From assembly GCA_033964015.1 (NCBI GenBank), contig CM066912.1, forward strand, positions 22,741,073 to 22,805,072: a stretch of 64,000 bases of DNA, written 5' to 3'. The position numbers were made by a program, and so were the translations under genes. The notes under the pieces were generated by a model. It had not been told where the DNA came from. It saw nothing but the letters and a program-made list of their open reading frames with translations, and made no database searches. Source of the stretch: Scolanthus callimorphus (taxonomy: Eukaryota; Cnidaria; Anthozoa; Actiniaria; Edwardsiidae). Positions 1 to 11,200 of the stretch are shown here, piece by piece. How positions within the stretch are numbered: position 1 is the first letter of the stretch; each line of letters begins with the position of its first letter.

Positions 1-900
1 ATTTGCGACCAGGTATGTGCATGTTTTTGTAGTTCGTGACCTCCAGTTCCTGGAAATCGTAGCACTATTTAGCGCTCAACAGGGGTTGAATTCCGCGTCA
101 TTGAACTTCGCGATTTTGATTGCCACAAAATTTTATTTGATAATTTGAAAGCGGAAACATTGCTTTTCCTCGCCAATATTTCAAAGTTCGACAATTTCAG
201 ATATCATCGGAGATATAAGCCCCCGGTTTGGGCCTTAGGAAAAAACGAAAAAATGTTTAAAAATCGCTAAAATATTTATCTTTCACCAGAAAGAGTTTTA
301 AAACCACTCAATCGAAAGCTTGTTATCTTATCTACAAGGATATAAACCGATTGTTTGACGTGCTGATCAATTTAGAAGAGTTTTTGGCCATATTTCGAAG
401 TAGGTGAAAAATGCGAAAAAATCGATAATTAATTCGATGAACTGGCTTTCTTCTTCGCCCCCGCTCTGTATTTATCAGATCGATCTGAAAGTTGGACAGC
501 ATGAATAGATCATAATGACCTAACTTCCGACCAAATTTGAGCGATTTTGAATTTTTGCATTCTGAAGCCTATAGGTGATATTTACAGACGGACGCTCTTA
601 AAGCTTTCCCGGTTTATACCTAACTGCGCAGCGGAAACAAACATGGCGAATGCGAAGTCGAATCGACTAGAATAAGTTTCTCAGGTTTTCTGACTGCACA
701 ACTCAAATTAAAGGCTATAAATAACTAGCAGCATTTTGACTTTGTCAATTTTCGGTTGAATTGTGTCTACTTTCGGCAGCAAAAATACACGAAAGTTTCT
801 TCACACGAGTGTTGTAGATAAACTTCTGTGGCACATAAACCCGTTCATTTTACCTTGAAATATAACCGTCCTGTCCTCGCTGGATTGCCACAAAGCAGTG
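1..900. other. Left-edge stretch without a recognisable gene
   Basis: AT-rich sequence with no open frame bounded by plausible splice sites on either strand. The remainder of the PA14 gene, which runs leftward from 7388, could have exons here or beyond the window, but none was recognised. Confidence 0.5.
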
Positions 901-904
901 CCAT

Positions 905-1225
905 ATGAATGTCCTATTGCTTGTGAAATTAGCAATCCTTTACATGTGGTACTTTTGTTGCGAGTTCACCCCTGCAAACGCAACAATTTACGTGATAAAG
1001 TTCTATGACATACGGTCGAAAGTCTGCCTTCAATGGCGCTCAAATTCGAATGAATACAAACCGTCACTCGATCAGAGTGGAAACCTAAGCCATACTCCAG
1101 GTCACGTGGGATTATCAGACGTAAACCGGACGTACAGTGTTGCTAGCAGAGCGCATTCGAGGCAAACATCGAATTCGCTTAACGTTCGCATCGAATTTGC
1201 GCGGTATGGTATATTTGATATTTGA
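905..1225 (+). CDS. Weak ORF with signal-peptide-like start
   Basis: A 106-codon frame from an ATG. Its first 26 residues are hydrophobic and end in a small-residue run (PANA) that would suit signal peptidase cleavage, and NxT/NxS sites follow. The last third lies in a stretch rich in GCAAATTTG-like words that looks repetitive, so only the first part could be a genuine exon. No family is recognised and no second exon was found. It may equally be a chance frame. Confidence 0.2.
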   Translation: MNVLLLVKLAILYMWYFCCEFTPANATIYVIKFYDIRSKVCLQWRSNSNEYKPSLDQSGNLSHTPGHVGLSDVNRTYSVASRAHSRQTSNSLNVRIEFARYGIFDI

Positions 1226-1490
1226 CTAGTCGAGCAAAACTGGAGCAAAGATGAAACATATTTGCTATGAAACAAACATGCAGCGTATATGATGCAAAAA
1301 TACACATTCGCCTTCTCAACTAAAAGTGTAGCAAATTTATAGCAAACTTTAAACTTTACTTGACAATTGCTCAAGAACTAAACTTCATGATTGCTGCCAT
1401 GTTTGCTCAAATTCACATTCGAGGCAAATATAGAGCACCAAATTCGCATCAAATTTGCTCGCACGACAAACCTGAGCAAATCCATTATTT
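1110..1490. repeat. Degenerate short-word repeat region (GCAAATTTG/CGAATTTG words)
   Basis: Variants of AAATTTGCTC, ATTCGAGGCAAA and CGAATTTGC recur many times on both strands over about 380 bases. This is beyond what the surrounding sequence shows and suggests a decayed repeat. Confidence 0.4.
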
Positions 1491-2960
1491 CGTCCAGTGA
1501 AACAAATGAAATAATGCTTTGATCTTAACAATTTGTCCATATTCTGTAGTTACTTATTTGAGCGCGAAGTTCAATTGTTTATATATGTTCAATTGGATCA
1601 AGGCTCGCGTATAAGATTCTCTACAGTGACTTTGAAGTCTATATATTACAAAAAAAGAAACAAAAAATCGCAAGCACAAATAACTTATTATTATGGAGTT
1701 GAATTTATTTATTTAGAACGCGAATTTTGAGTGTTGCGTTTGGTGTTCAATGAATCCGGGCGCGAGTCACTGTGTATCGTGTGTAGCATTCTTGAATGAG
1801 AGGGCATTTGCAATTTGCAGTCTATACATTACAAAAAGAAACCCCAAATCGCGAGCACAAATAACCAGGTTACTTTCTGATTAAATGTCCAGCTTATAGT
1901 GAAATGAATTAAAGAGGCAAACAAATTAATGTTTCAAATTTATCAAGCAATATTATGGAGCAACAATATGACAACGAGCCTATTCATGTGGAACTTTTGA
2001 GATGAAGTGGGTATCAAACCTTGTGAAATAATATGTTAAAACCGTACCGGATTAAGATTCCTTTTAGCACAATATCTCAAGGAAACATTGATAAAAATTG
2101 TGTGAGGTTTCATTTCGTTGGGAAAATGCCGAGTAAGTAATAAATTGCGGAAGAAGTTTGCACGCGCTTTGAAGTTTTTCCAGATAACACTGATTTGCAT
2201 AGCAACGCTTTGAGCAAAAATATTCATCCTACGAATTCTCGATCTTTAAACTGTCCACTGCATGGGATATTGACATCTTTCTTCATAATGTCTGATTGAT
2301 TATAAGGCGCCATTTTTTCGGGTGCAGGGAAATATAAAGGAAAAAACAAATGCTCTCACTCCTGTTGCTATGCTCCGTTTTAGTCCGTCTTCTAAAGTTG
2401 AATCACTAATTTGTCTCTTGAATCACTTAAATTGGTGCTTGGACGTAGTGCGCAGAAGCGCACTTAATCAGCTCATTAACTCGGTTCGTAACTAATGTGG
2501 AGCCCCAGCAGAGGGGCTCCATAATGGCGGCCAAATAACCGGGTCTCGAAAACGATGCTATTTTCAATCCAAATTATAAGAATAGTATCAGAATGGTAAG
2601 GTATGAACTTTTATAACATACTGACGAGCCAAACAGGTAAGAACGGTGCAAATCGAGTGAAATACGGCAAGTTCAAAATACGTGACTGGTGTTGCGTGAC
2701 ATAAATAGCTTTGGCGATATCTCGAGAACTACTTGGCAGAAGGTGCCGAAATTTCGTTTGACAAATCCTTGAATAGAGTTATATTCATCACAGAAAGAAC
2801 ATCTCTGTACGTCGCTTGGTTTAGAAGTTAAATTTTTGATGACATCACATGAAAACCGAGAATACCATTATTGCTATGCGCGCTCCTTTTGTTCGTAGTT
2901 GTTATTGCGTGCGAATGGCTCGCGCTGTATCTTCACGCGTTGATTTAACGGTTTCTGCAA
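1491..2960. other. Stretch without a recognisable gene
   Basis: No exon-like segment with splice sites was seen. A short GC-rich hairpin (GGAGCCCC/GGGGCTCC) lies near 2500-2522. Confidence 0.5.
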
Positions 2961-2963
2961 ACT

Positions 2964-3024
2964 TCATCAGTTGCTCTGATGAAGGCTTTTAACTTCACCA
3001 GTTGCTCTGATGAAGGCTTTTAAA
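2964..3024. repeat. Two-copy tandem repeat, about 31 bp unit
   Basis: The segment beginning TTCATCAGTTGCTCTGATG is repeated nearly exactly (TTCACCAGTTGCTCTGATG), each copy ending in AAGGCTTTTAA. Confidence 0.7.
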
Positions 3025-3164
3025 TAAAGCCGAAAATTTGGCACCAAGGTTTATTGTCATTTTTCAGCATACATTGCTTGTTCAACAAATATAAATGTGT
3101 CGAATGCGCAAGTCTTACTTTCGACATTCGTCTGAAATCCGCTCGGTACTACATCATAACTTAC

Positions 3165-3482
3165 AAACCACCGATGGCAACTTTGCCTGCTTGATCCACA
3201 ACTACTTGCTTGTTTTTCGGGTTGACATTGGAGCTCAAAAACAGTCGACAGCTGTCATCACAAGCAGTGTAAAACACGTAATCCCCGTTCATCGGAGCCA
3301 GAAAATATGAGCGCATTCGCATTCCCATCTGATGTCTTTGCTGAATGATTCCTCTTCCAGACCCATGTGAAGCTGATAACCCTCAGTCGTTGCATTGTCG
3401 GGGAAAGTAGTGTCGTTGATAAGGTATTCTATTTCTGTACCTGGGATGTTCTCCCATTCCTCGAAGAAGATCGGACCATTAG
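3165..3482 (-). CDS. PA14 gene exon 3, PA14 domain with frameshift
   Basis: Acceptor ATTTTAG, donor GTAAGT. The conserved N-terminal strand (FFEEWENIPG), the FPDN turn and the GDYVFY...DD core are all readable, but in two frames that meet near 3335. Confidence 0.75.
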
Positions 3483-6400
3483 CTAAAATAATTCAAGAGA
3501 ATAATATCAATACGACAGGTTATAACCCATAACCTCCTTGGTTATGGTGTATAGATGTCATACAGATGGCGGCCAGGAAACATGAGATCGTAGCGAGAAG
3601 TTTACGACAATTTTGCGATCAAAATGGCGAATGCTTTGGGATCTCGTGAGGGACTTCTCTAGAGGGATGTCAGTTGAATAATGGACAGACACGTGCTGAG
3701 CGCGTGCCACCCCCGTGAATAATTTTAAAACATGCGTGTGCCCATATCGAGATAGCATTGTCGTTTTCTGTAAATACGCGCGGGCTACCTGTGGTTAGTC
3801 CCAGGCCCTTTGTCCGAGTCAAGAACAACATGACGACCATGAGCATGATGTTTCTCGAGTATCTGCAAGTTTTGGTGGATTTTTCAGTTTTTTTCGCTAA
3901 AATATGAGGGAAAATACTTACAGTCCTTCCAAATAAGGTAAGGGGATTTCCTAATAAGGAAAGCGGCAAGTCGACAACGTTTGGCTACAAACGTCTTGAT
4001 ATGTGACGCGAGCATCCTATGCTCCGTTACAAATCAATCGGGAATGCCATAACGTTTTTATTGTCGGGTCAATAAATATTTTTTCGTAAAGTTGTATTGG
4101 ATGTACTCGAAGCCATGCTGTCCATTGGACAGTTTTATGCGTTAGCTTTATCGGGAACTCGCGTGATTTTAACCAATCGGCAGGGGTGCGCAGATTTTCA
4201 CTGTCCAACGAAAATTGTATTAGCATCCCAATACTGCCAAAATGTAGTATAAATGAAATAATAATAATTACAATAAATATATGTATTTACCGGCTGGGAG
4301 GTCCGGATCGTGAAATACCGTGAGCGAGGTCTCGTCTTGACCTGCGGTCTCGGTCACTATTTTCAAGGCCGAGGTCACGGTATTTCACGTTCTGGACCGA
4401 CCCAAAGCCGGTAAATAAAATATTTATTTTTTTGCTTTCACTGAAACAGCACAAATCTTCACAGAAATTAGCGCGCCCGCGATTCATCCGGACCCTGGGT
4501 CCTGATTGTAGGATTCCGGACTGCTCGCGAGCCAATCAGAGCGCGCTATTTGATGGATACCGGACCGCTGAAAAAATAATACTGGTTATATACTACTTTG
4601 CGCTCCGACGAAATACAGTAAACGAGTGCCGGTTAAAATGGTAGTTAGAGAAGAGCCGAAAAAACCCTGTGGCATATACATAACGTATTTCACTATCATA
4701 ACTATTGATCCACGATTGACATATTGGCATGAATGACGTGTAACGTCAAATGAATGTGATTTTACTCTAGACAGTCTTGAATAACGTCTGTAAACAGAGA
4801 AAGCAGGTTTGTCAATATATCGGTGAAGATCGGCATTAATATGAAAACAATGTTGCGTGTTACGGCAAATAAAACGGCCTGCAAAAGCTGGAGGCTTTTA
4901 CAATTTTGCAAGTATTTATAAAATATCGTGCATAGGCTGCATTAGGCTGCATGAATATCGAGGAATAGGCACTCTCGCTGGATATTGACCTTGCTTCCGC
5001 CGACTGTTAAATATTACCGAAAATGCAAAAATATGTCATATTTTTTTTACCAATCTTGTACCAAGAGTGGATTACCAAGAGTTTCCATATTTACTATGTA
5101 TGCCCGAATCACAGTCAGAAAAGTGTCTATTTTTAGAACTAGGTTTCCCGCTAAAATTCATCATCCACAGGGTTCCCACTTTCTCGCCACGCGAAGAGTT
5201 GTGAGATCAGCCTGAAAATTAAATCACAGATCATTCGAAAAACCTTTAAAGTCGCAAATATATTGTAGGATATTCTCTATTTTTTTGTGTGTTGGGTATA
5301 CGATGAATTCAGGGTTCGAATACTTTTGCGCGCGAAATTCAAATCTAAAAATAGACACTTTGCTGACTGTGATGTGGACAAATACAGTACGAAAGATTCT
5401 AACTCTTGTTAATCCACTCTTGCTTGTACACATTAACTGCACAACTACATCAGATAGTTGTTTGGAGGTACGATGGGCAGTCTTCAGTTGAGAAAAAAAA
5501 ATGAAAAATCACTGAGCGATCCCAGCATTACGAAGACTGTCACATACGATGCCCGGTTGAGTATAGGTGTCCTTTATTTTGCTTCCGGGAGTAGGCATAA
5601 AACGAGCAAGCTTGCGGTATCCTTGTTTCCTCTGCTACCGGGAGTAAGCAGAGTAAGGGGAGGATAGAGTCTGCGTTGACATATGATTCCCGGTATAGGA
5701 ACTGCATATCCTTCTACTTTTTTTTTTGCTCTCCAATTAGTACAGGTGAGTAATTTTATTGTACCTTTATTTATCTGATAATGATGCCCGGAAGCTCCCG
5801 GAAGCAAGGTAAAAAATAAAGGACACCTATTCTAACCCGGGCATCATCATATTTATGTTTCTGCGATCGGGAATAGGGTGAGCGTATTGAATCTTATTCC
5901 AAGAGTAAGCAAGGGTGAGACAGAAACCACCAAGAAACTGAGAACCTTTAAGTATAAATATTGGACTGTTTCTGTTCCACCAATCAGAACATCGCGCTCC
6001 GGTCCAATCAGGTCCTCGCCCTAGAGTTTCACCCGCTGTAGACAGGTTTTCGTCGCAACGGAATCTAGGCGACTGCACTTCACGAAATAGGACAAGAAAC
6101 TTATTGTCTAGATGGTTTCACAGGAGGAATAGAAAGAAGCAAATATTAATATATTTGTCTCATGACCACTTGAACTTAGGGTGTAAACGTTTTTTGAACT
6201 GTTCCTGTTACTTTATTTTATTTCCTCCTTTTCAGCTTTTTATATATCACTTCACTTTGTTGTGAAATTTAGCACCTTTGAAAGGACATAAATAAAATGA
6301 CTTTGCCACCTTTAACATATGGAAGAAAGCACGTAATCTTGTTAGGCCGAAAGTGCGACATTACAAAGGTCGAAATGGCTGTTAGTAATTCATTTCTATT

Positions 6401-7388
6401 TGGAACAAAAATAAATTTTCTGCTGTAAAATGATTAAGCAATGCTTGTAAAAAGGGCTGATGATGATAAAATAGTGCTTTCATATGTTTGCTGACATAGC
6501 TTTTGCTCGGTTCCGGCACCTCCAGTGCAGTTGTATATTTGATCAACTAACTTTTAATCACTACCTATTTAAAGAATGAAACCTGAAAGCAATTTACAGT
6601 TGTACATAAAAAGCAGGCCCGCTTTTCACTTCAATTTCTTATTAATTAAATGGCACTTTTTCTCCTTGCGGTTAAAAGTACAGGCGTGGCGTTAGCTTTT
6701 TCTTAACACCTTATGTAAATCAATAATAATGTTTTACGTTCCCCTATAACATGTTTACCAGGATTTAATATTCAATGTCACAACCTTCCGAACATTCTGA
6801 AGTTAAATGATTTACATAAAGACAGAAAGAATAAAGTATTCAATCATCATGGATTTTAAAAATTATCTCAAGTTCTCAATACTCTAAATGTATGTTAGCC
6901 TGTTTCAATGTTTCGGAATATAAACGTCTAAACAAGGTTTGCATGTCCTCTTCAACGTTTAAAAAATATAATGAATGCATATGGCATGGGCAAATGGTTA
7001 TCAGCCTTTCGAACACGGCAAACTCTAGTTCCTATTCATCATTACATACGATTTCATTTCGATAAAGGTAACTCCCAAGCACTTATAAATGTATACTGAT
7101 ACCATGCAGTATTTCATCTTTACTCGACGATATTTTTAAATTCCGTGTACAGTTTAAGATCAATCATACCTTGGGTTGGGTTTGCCAGATAGCTCTGAAA
7201 AGAAAATGATTTTGTTTTTAAATTTTCACCAAGATTAGCTAAACAAACTCTTATTAAAAAATAAGATATTGCAAGCTCAGATTATAATGAACAGAAACAG
7301 CATAACAGCCGTAAAGTGGCGCACTAACCTTATGCAGCAGCAAAAACAAAACGCTCAGAGCGGCTCTAATTTTTCTGTTGAAATCCAT
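3165..7388 (-). CDS. Secreted PA14-domain protein (5' part of gene; one frameshift)
   Basis: Exons on the minus strand are 7388-7329, 7194-7170 and 3482-3165. Exon 1 starts with ATG and encodes a 20-residue signal peptide with a hydrophobic core (ALSVLFLLLH). Exon 2 is 25 bases. Exon 3 holds most of a PA14 domain: FFEEWENIPGTEI, then FPDN, then RMRSYFLAPMNGDYVFY and an Asp-Asp pair before RLFLSS, the usual PA14/fibrocystin-L pattern. Intron phases are 0 then 1, and all three junctions fit without forcing. Within exon 3 the frame changes near 3325-3345, as if one base were missing, and the first frame meets a stop at 3289-3291. With the shift allowed for, exon 3 ends in phase 2 at a GTAAGT donor. 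The rest of the domain was not found and probably lies outside the window. PA14 domains are generally carbohydrate-binding or extracellular modules; the ligand here is unknown. Confidence 0.7.
3760..3970. repeat. Dispersed repeat, inverted copy at about 58735-58930
   Basis: The block containing CTCGAGTATCTGCAAGTTTTGG, a stretch ending in GTCCTTCCAAATAAGGTAAGGGG, and an arm with CGCGCGGGCTCC-like sequence reappears reverse-complemented at 58735-58930. Part of it also resembles 47925-47955. It sits in intron 2 of the PA14 gene. Confidence 0.65.
4286..4416. mobile_element. Palindromic MITE, family with 27513-27653
   Basis: Imperfect hairpin bounded by TTTACCGGCT and AGCCGGTAAA, with inner arms carrying GGTCCG and GTGAAATACCGTGA. 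The same ends and inner words occur in opposite orientation at 27513-27653. It sits in intron 2 of the PA14 gene. Confidence 0.8.
5055..5430. mobile_element. Foldback (inverted-repeat) element
   Basis: The left arm (5055-5205), with AGTGTCTATTTTTAGA and AAGAGTGGATTACCAAGAG, is matched by the reverse complement in the right arm (5275-5430), with TCTAAAAATAGACACTTTG and TGTTAATCCACTCTTG. The centre is near 5240. Confidence 0.75.
5548..5845. mobile_element. TIR element (MITE), about 46 bp TIRs
   Basis: The left end GATGCCCGGTTGAGTATAGG and right end CCTATTCTAACCCGGGCATC are inverted copies that extend inward through AAATAAAGGACACC and the TTCCGGGAG motif. Target-site duplication is not clear. 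Confidence 0.75.
5846..7160. other. Intron 2 remainder of PA14 gene
   Basis: AT-rich intronic sequence between the 5.5 kb MITE and exon 2. Nothing further recognised. Confidence 0.5.
7170..7194 (-). CDS. PA14 gene exon 2, 25-base linker exon
   Basis: Flanked by TTTTCAG and GTATGA; encodes SYLANPTQ plus one base. It enters in phase 0 and leaves in phase 1, which is exactly what exon 3 needs. Confidence 0.6.
7329..7388 (-). CDS. PA14 gene exon 1, signal peptide
   Basis: ATG at 7388; 20 codons with a basic N-terminus (NRKIR) followed by a leucine-rich hydrophobic core. The donor GTTAGT follows directly, phase 0. Confidence 0.75.
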
Positions 7389-7585
7389 CGGCTCGAGTCT
7401 TGGATGAAGCGAACTGCACTTATGTCATTATTGTTGAAGTTTTCTTTCACACTTAGCAGAGACTTCCTCTTTAAAAGTTCGGCCCCTCTGCTGAAACGGG
7501 TATAGCCCTTCTACCTTTGCTAAATGATATGACTCTTTATCCCGGAACATCTGCATCGAATTCTGTCAGATCCCATATTTTTAGT

Positions 7586-7869
7586 TTGAACAGTCTCAGA
7601 ACAAACCAATCATAGCAGAGAATGCTTCAGTGGAACAAGCCGTCTTATTCGTAGGTTTACATTTGGCGAGAACTACTTTAGGATGTTTTTCTAATGAACT
7701 GGGGTGCGATATTAGTAAGCTAGTTAGTCAGATTACAGGAAAAGCAATTAAAACCTCAGTAGCTTATCAGAATTTTTCACACATTTTAAATGGATTTAGT
7801 GATTGTGGTAGTGGTGGTTATATCAATGTATCATTGGATTGGGACCCCTCAATGGGGTTTTTGCTCTAA
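7586..7869 (+). CDS. Unrecognised ORF divergent from PA14 gene
   Basis: A 94-codon open frame after an in-frame stop, ending in TAA. Composition looks protein-like (SVEQAVLFVGLHLARTTLG, then CGSGGYINVSLDWDP), but no family is recognised, no ATG opens it and no convincing acceptor precedes it. It lies head-to-head with the PA14 gene start about 200 bases away. It may be a fragment of an old mobile element or a partial exon. Confidence 0.25.
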
Positions 7870-8205
7870 AGGAAAGTCTCGTAACTGACATAACATAGAG
7901 ATAAATTGTAAATAAAATAAATAAACTTCATTTCTTCCCGCCAGAAATGTTTGTAATATTAACAGTGTTATATATAAGAGACACGAAAATCGCTTGACTA
8001 TGATATGCTGCATGCACTATCATGATATGATGTTCCCTAGAATTACGTACAATTGTATGTTATATTCGTCTGCGTGGACTAAAGTATGATTAATGTTCAC
8101 TGAATTTGCAGAATTGTATGATAAACAACGAAACATGTAAAAAGGTTGCAGCTTAGTGAGATTTCATTTGACCGCACGCTTTTTAAAACTGCGTATCAAA
8201 TTCGC

Positions 8206-8285
8206 TCAGACATTTAAATTTAATACCTTTTCCTCTTTTCGTATAAACCTGGGATGAACATAAAATCTAAAATCATACTCTGCTG
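8206..8285 (-). CDS. C-type lectin exon 5, terminal exon (probable)
   Basis: Preceded by a long pyrimidine tract and TTTTTACAG. Read in phase 1 it gives 25 further residues (basic HPRFIRKEEK) and a stop, completing a 603-base reading frame. No other phase-compatible exon was found between 7.4 and 12.3 kb. The acceptor region is a tandem duplication. Confidence 0.45.
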
Positions 8286-11200
8286 CTGTAAAAAGAAAAG
8301 GAAAGCTGTAAAAAGAAAAGGAAATAAGTCTTAAATTAACTAGAGAAATACAGGTGTTCGATAGGGAATATTTTGAAACATTTTTCACCAGATTCCGATT
8401 TTTTTTTTTCAACCATTACGTTCAACACAGGGCAGGCGTGCTTAAATAGATGACACATTTCTTCTTTTCATTCTATTTACAAACCATTTACAGCTTACCA
8501 AAGTCAATTTTATCAACTCTGTAGTATCGTATTCATGTCAATATGGCAAACGTCGTTTTAAAAGACTTCCAGGGATATCATTTTTAACACTAAACTGAAG
8601 TTCTAGGTAAATTTCCAATTGTGTCCTGCAGTGCTAAAGAGGGCTACTCTAACTGCAGTGTGAGCGTCTATTTAGAGAGGGAATTGCTGCAGAAACCCAT
8701 GGGAAAAGCTGAATTTCCCATGGTAGAAGAATGGGAAGTGTTCGGATTTTCCCATTGCTATACAATCAATATGTGAATTCCGAACACTTCCCATGTGTGT
8801 CCCTGTGTTAGTCTGGACTTCGAAAGGGAGACAAAGTGGCCGATTGGTCACAGTGGCTTCTTAATTCGATGACCCGCGTTTGAGTCCCCGCTCTGGGACC
8901 TCGACCATTCTTTGTACATAGCGGACTTAGTTTGCTTCCCGCCCGGGGGGGACTCCCATATTTTTGGGGCGGTGGTGCTCGTCGTACCTTTTAGGGTTTA
9001 AAATTAGGTCTCTGGTACCTTTTAGGGGTAAAAATTTGAAAACTTGCATTTTTTTTTCAGACAGGTACCAGCTAGGGGTCCGTTCTAGCAAATCAAGCAA
9101 ATCACACTTGTTTGAAGCCTGAATTTCAGACGTATTTTCGCTCGGAAAAAAAATACAAGAGAAAATAACGAGGGAAAATACGTCTTGTTGGTACTTTTTG
9201 GGGGTCAAAATCATCTAAGCGATGCCATTTTAGGTATCTTTTAGGGGTAAAATCGACACCCCCGCCCCAAAAATAGTTAAGTTCCCCCCCCCCCCCCCGG
9301 GCTTCCCGGCCAGTTGTGGTTATTAAATGCGTTGTATATGTGTGATACTCGAAGAAACTAGCTGTACTGGCCGTATATCAGCGGTTACAGGTTACTCTAA
9401 AATTCGAGTTAAAATACAGTACATTCGTTTTTATATGTGGCCGGACATAATAAAGGTGCGCAAAGATTATCTCATACATGCGCTGGGTTCACGTTTTTAG
9501 TTTTATTACATTGCATAAAATTTATACCTGGGATAACATCGTCGTGATTACACACGCCAATTAAGCCATCGGCAAGTTGCCATTATGAAAAAAAAAACTC
9601 GTGTGTAAACGCGTCCTTTTCAGTAGAAGAGTGACACTCGCTCAGGGATATGAAATGTCATGACAAGTTATGATAGTTATGCTAGGCTATGGAAATGTAT
9701 CATGTCTTTGTCAATTGTTTTACCACAAACAAATACACTAGTATCTTCCAGGTCTTCACACTTCGAAGAAAAGTGACATTTTTTTAGCGCCTATTTTTTC
9801 TTATTTTTAAGGTACAGCTCGTGTGTTTTTGTATATGTGCGCACGTGTAATGTAATGTCATTTGGTGTTTGTGTGCGTTCTTTTTTGCTCTTTTTCCCAT
9901 TTCGCCAGATCTGATTTGTAAAAATATAATAATAATAAGCAAATTAAGAAACAAAAAACACATCAACAATAATAACAGCGAAAATATGTGTTAAAAAAGA
10001 AGAGGAACTGAAGACAAATTAAAGATTATGTGAAAAACAAAAAGATTAAAGATTGTGTAATTTTTTTTTCAAGATTAGTGAAAAGAAAAAGATATTAAAA
10101 CAAAATTGAAGATATGTCAAAAGAAGAATCTAATGTATGCATAAATTTAGAGAAAGAAAAATGAAAGATGTAAGACTGGCAAGCGAAAAAGTAAATAAAA
10201 AAAACAATCTTCCAGACTGTCTTCACTAAACTAGTGAAATATGAAACGTCGTGTACCGAACGTCCCGGATGTGCTCGCACTCTCGCCTTCTCGCCAATGT
10301 CGAAGTTTTTCTTGCCCTCACTTTATCTTGGAGTGAAATTTCGCTGGGACGCTTGACTCTTAACCGCAAAACTAATTCTCATTCGTTGTCGAAGATATGA
10401 ATTTTATTTAAAAGCTTTAAAAGGCTTTTAAAAGAGCTTGCTCTTAAAATTCGTTTCTCGAGCATAAAATCCATATCTTTGCACCACCTCGTTTAACCGG
10501 TTTTTATAAGGACGTCTAATTTTCAGTTGAGGCTGGGCTGTTCTTATTTTTGGAGCATTTTGATGCTGGAAAAGTTCTTGCGGATTTTCTTAAGTTTCAG
10601 TGATGTCACAACCTGAAATATGATAGATCTCATAGCAGGATACATACCAATGAAGCTATCAAAAAGTTTTAAACAAATTATACAGTAAAAAAATATTTTG
10701 CTCCTATCTGAGCCTTGGGCATGTTCTTAAAATTTGGGGTAAATTTCAGGCTGAACGTTCTTAGAAAAAAAAGAGTACGCTCTATGGCATTACTTGACAT
10801 GACATGAAAATATACCAACTCGTTCAGGCTTTGCATCCTAGGGTCATTTTGCCGACATGTTAACTTTAATTTGGGATACACGATAGGCGTGCAATGTTGT
10901 CCAATTTCAGATCACGTGGCATTCATTTCAATAATGTTTCTTTGTTTTGCTGCTTCCGTATTCAGATATTCTGCGGTGCGTAGCAGAAAAACAAAGAAAT
11001 AATAGTCATTGGGAATGCCACGTGATCTGAAATGGGACAATATTACGCCAAGCGAAAGAGGTCTATTGTACAATTACACACGACCGAGCGCAAGCAAGTA
11101 TGTACAAAATGAACAATGGTAACGTCCCAAATGAATTATTATTCAGCTATGCCACTATCTCGATTCTGATTGGCTAAGAGTACACAGCGAAAGCATGTTG

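Noticed and set aside
3670..3969. 99-codon minus ORF with a hydrophobic start
   Set aside because: It lies in a dispersed repeat (inverted copy at 58.7 kb) and in an intron of the PA14 gene.
9784..10280. Two minus-strand ORFs with hydrophobic stretches, considered as lectin transmembrane exons
   Set aside because: They come from AT- and AAGA-rich DNA, have no splice sites, and do not fit the lectin's phase 1 junction.
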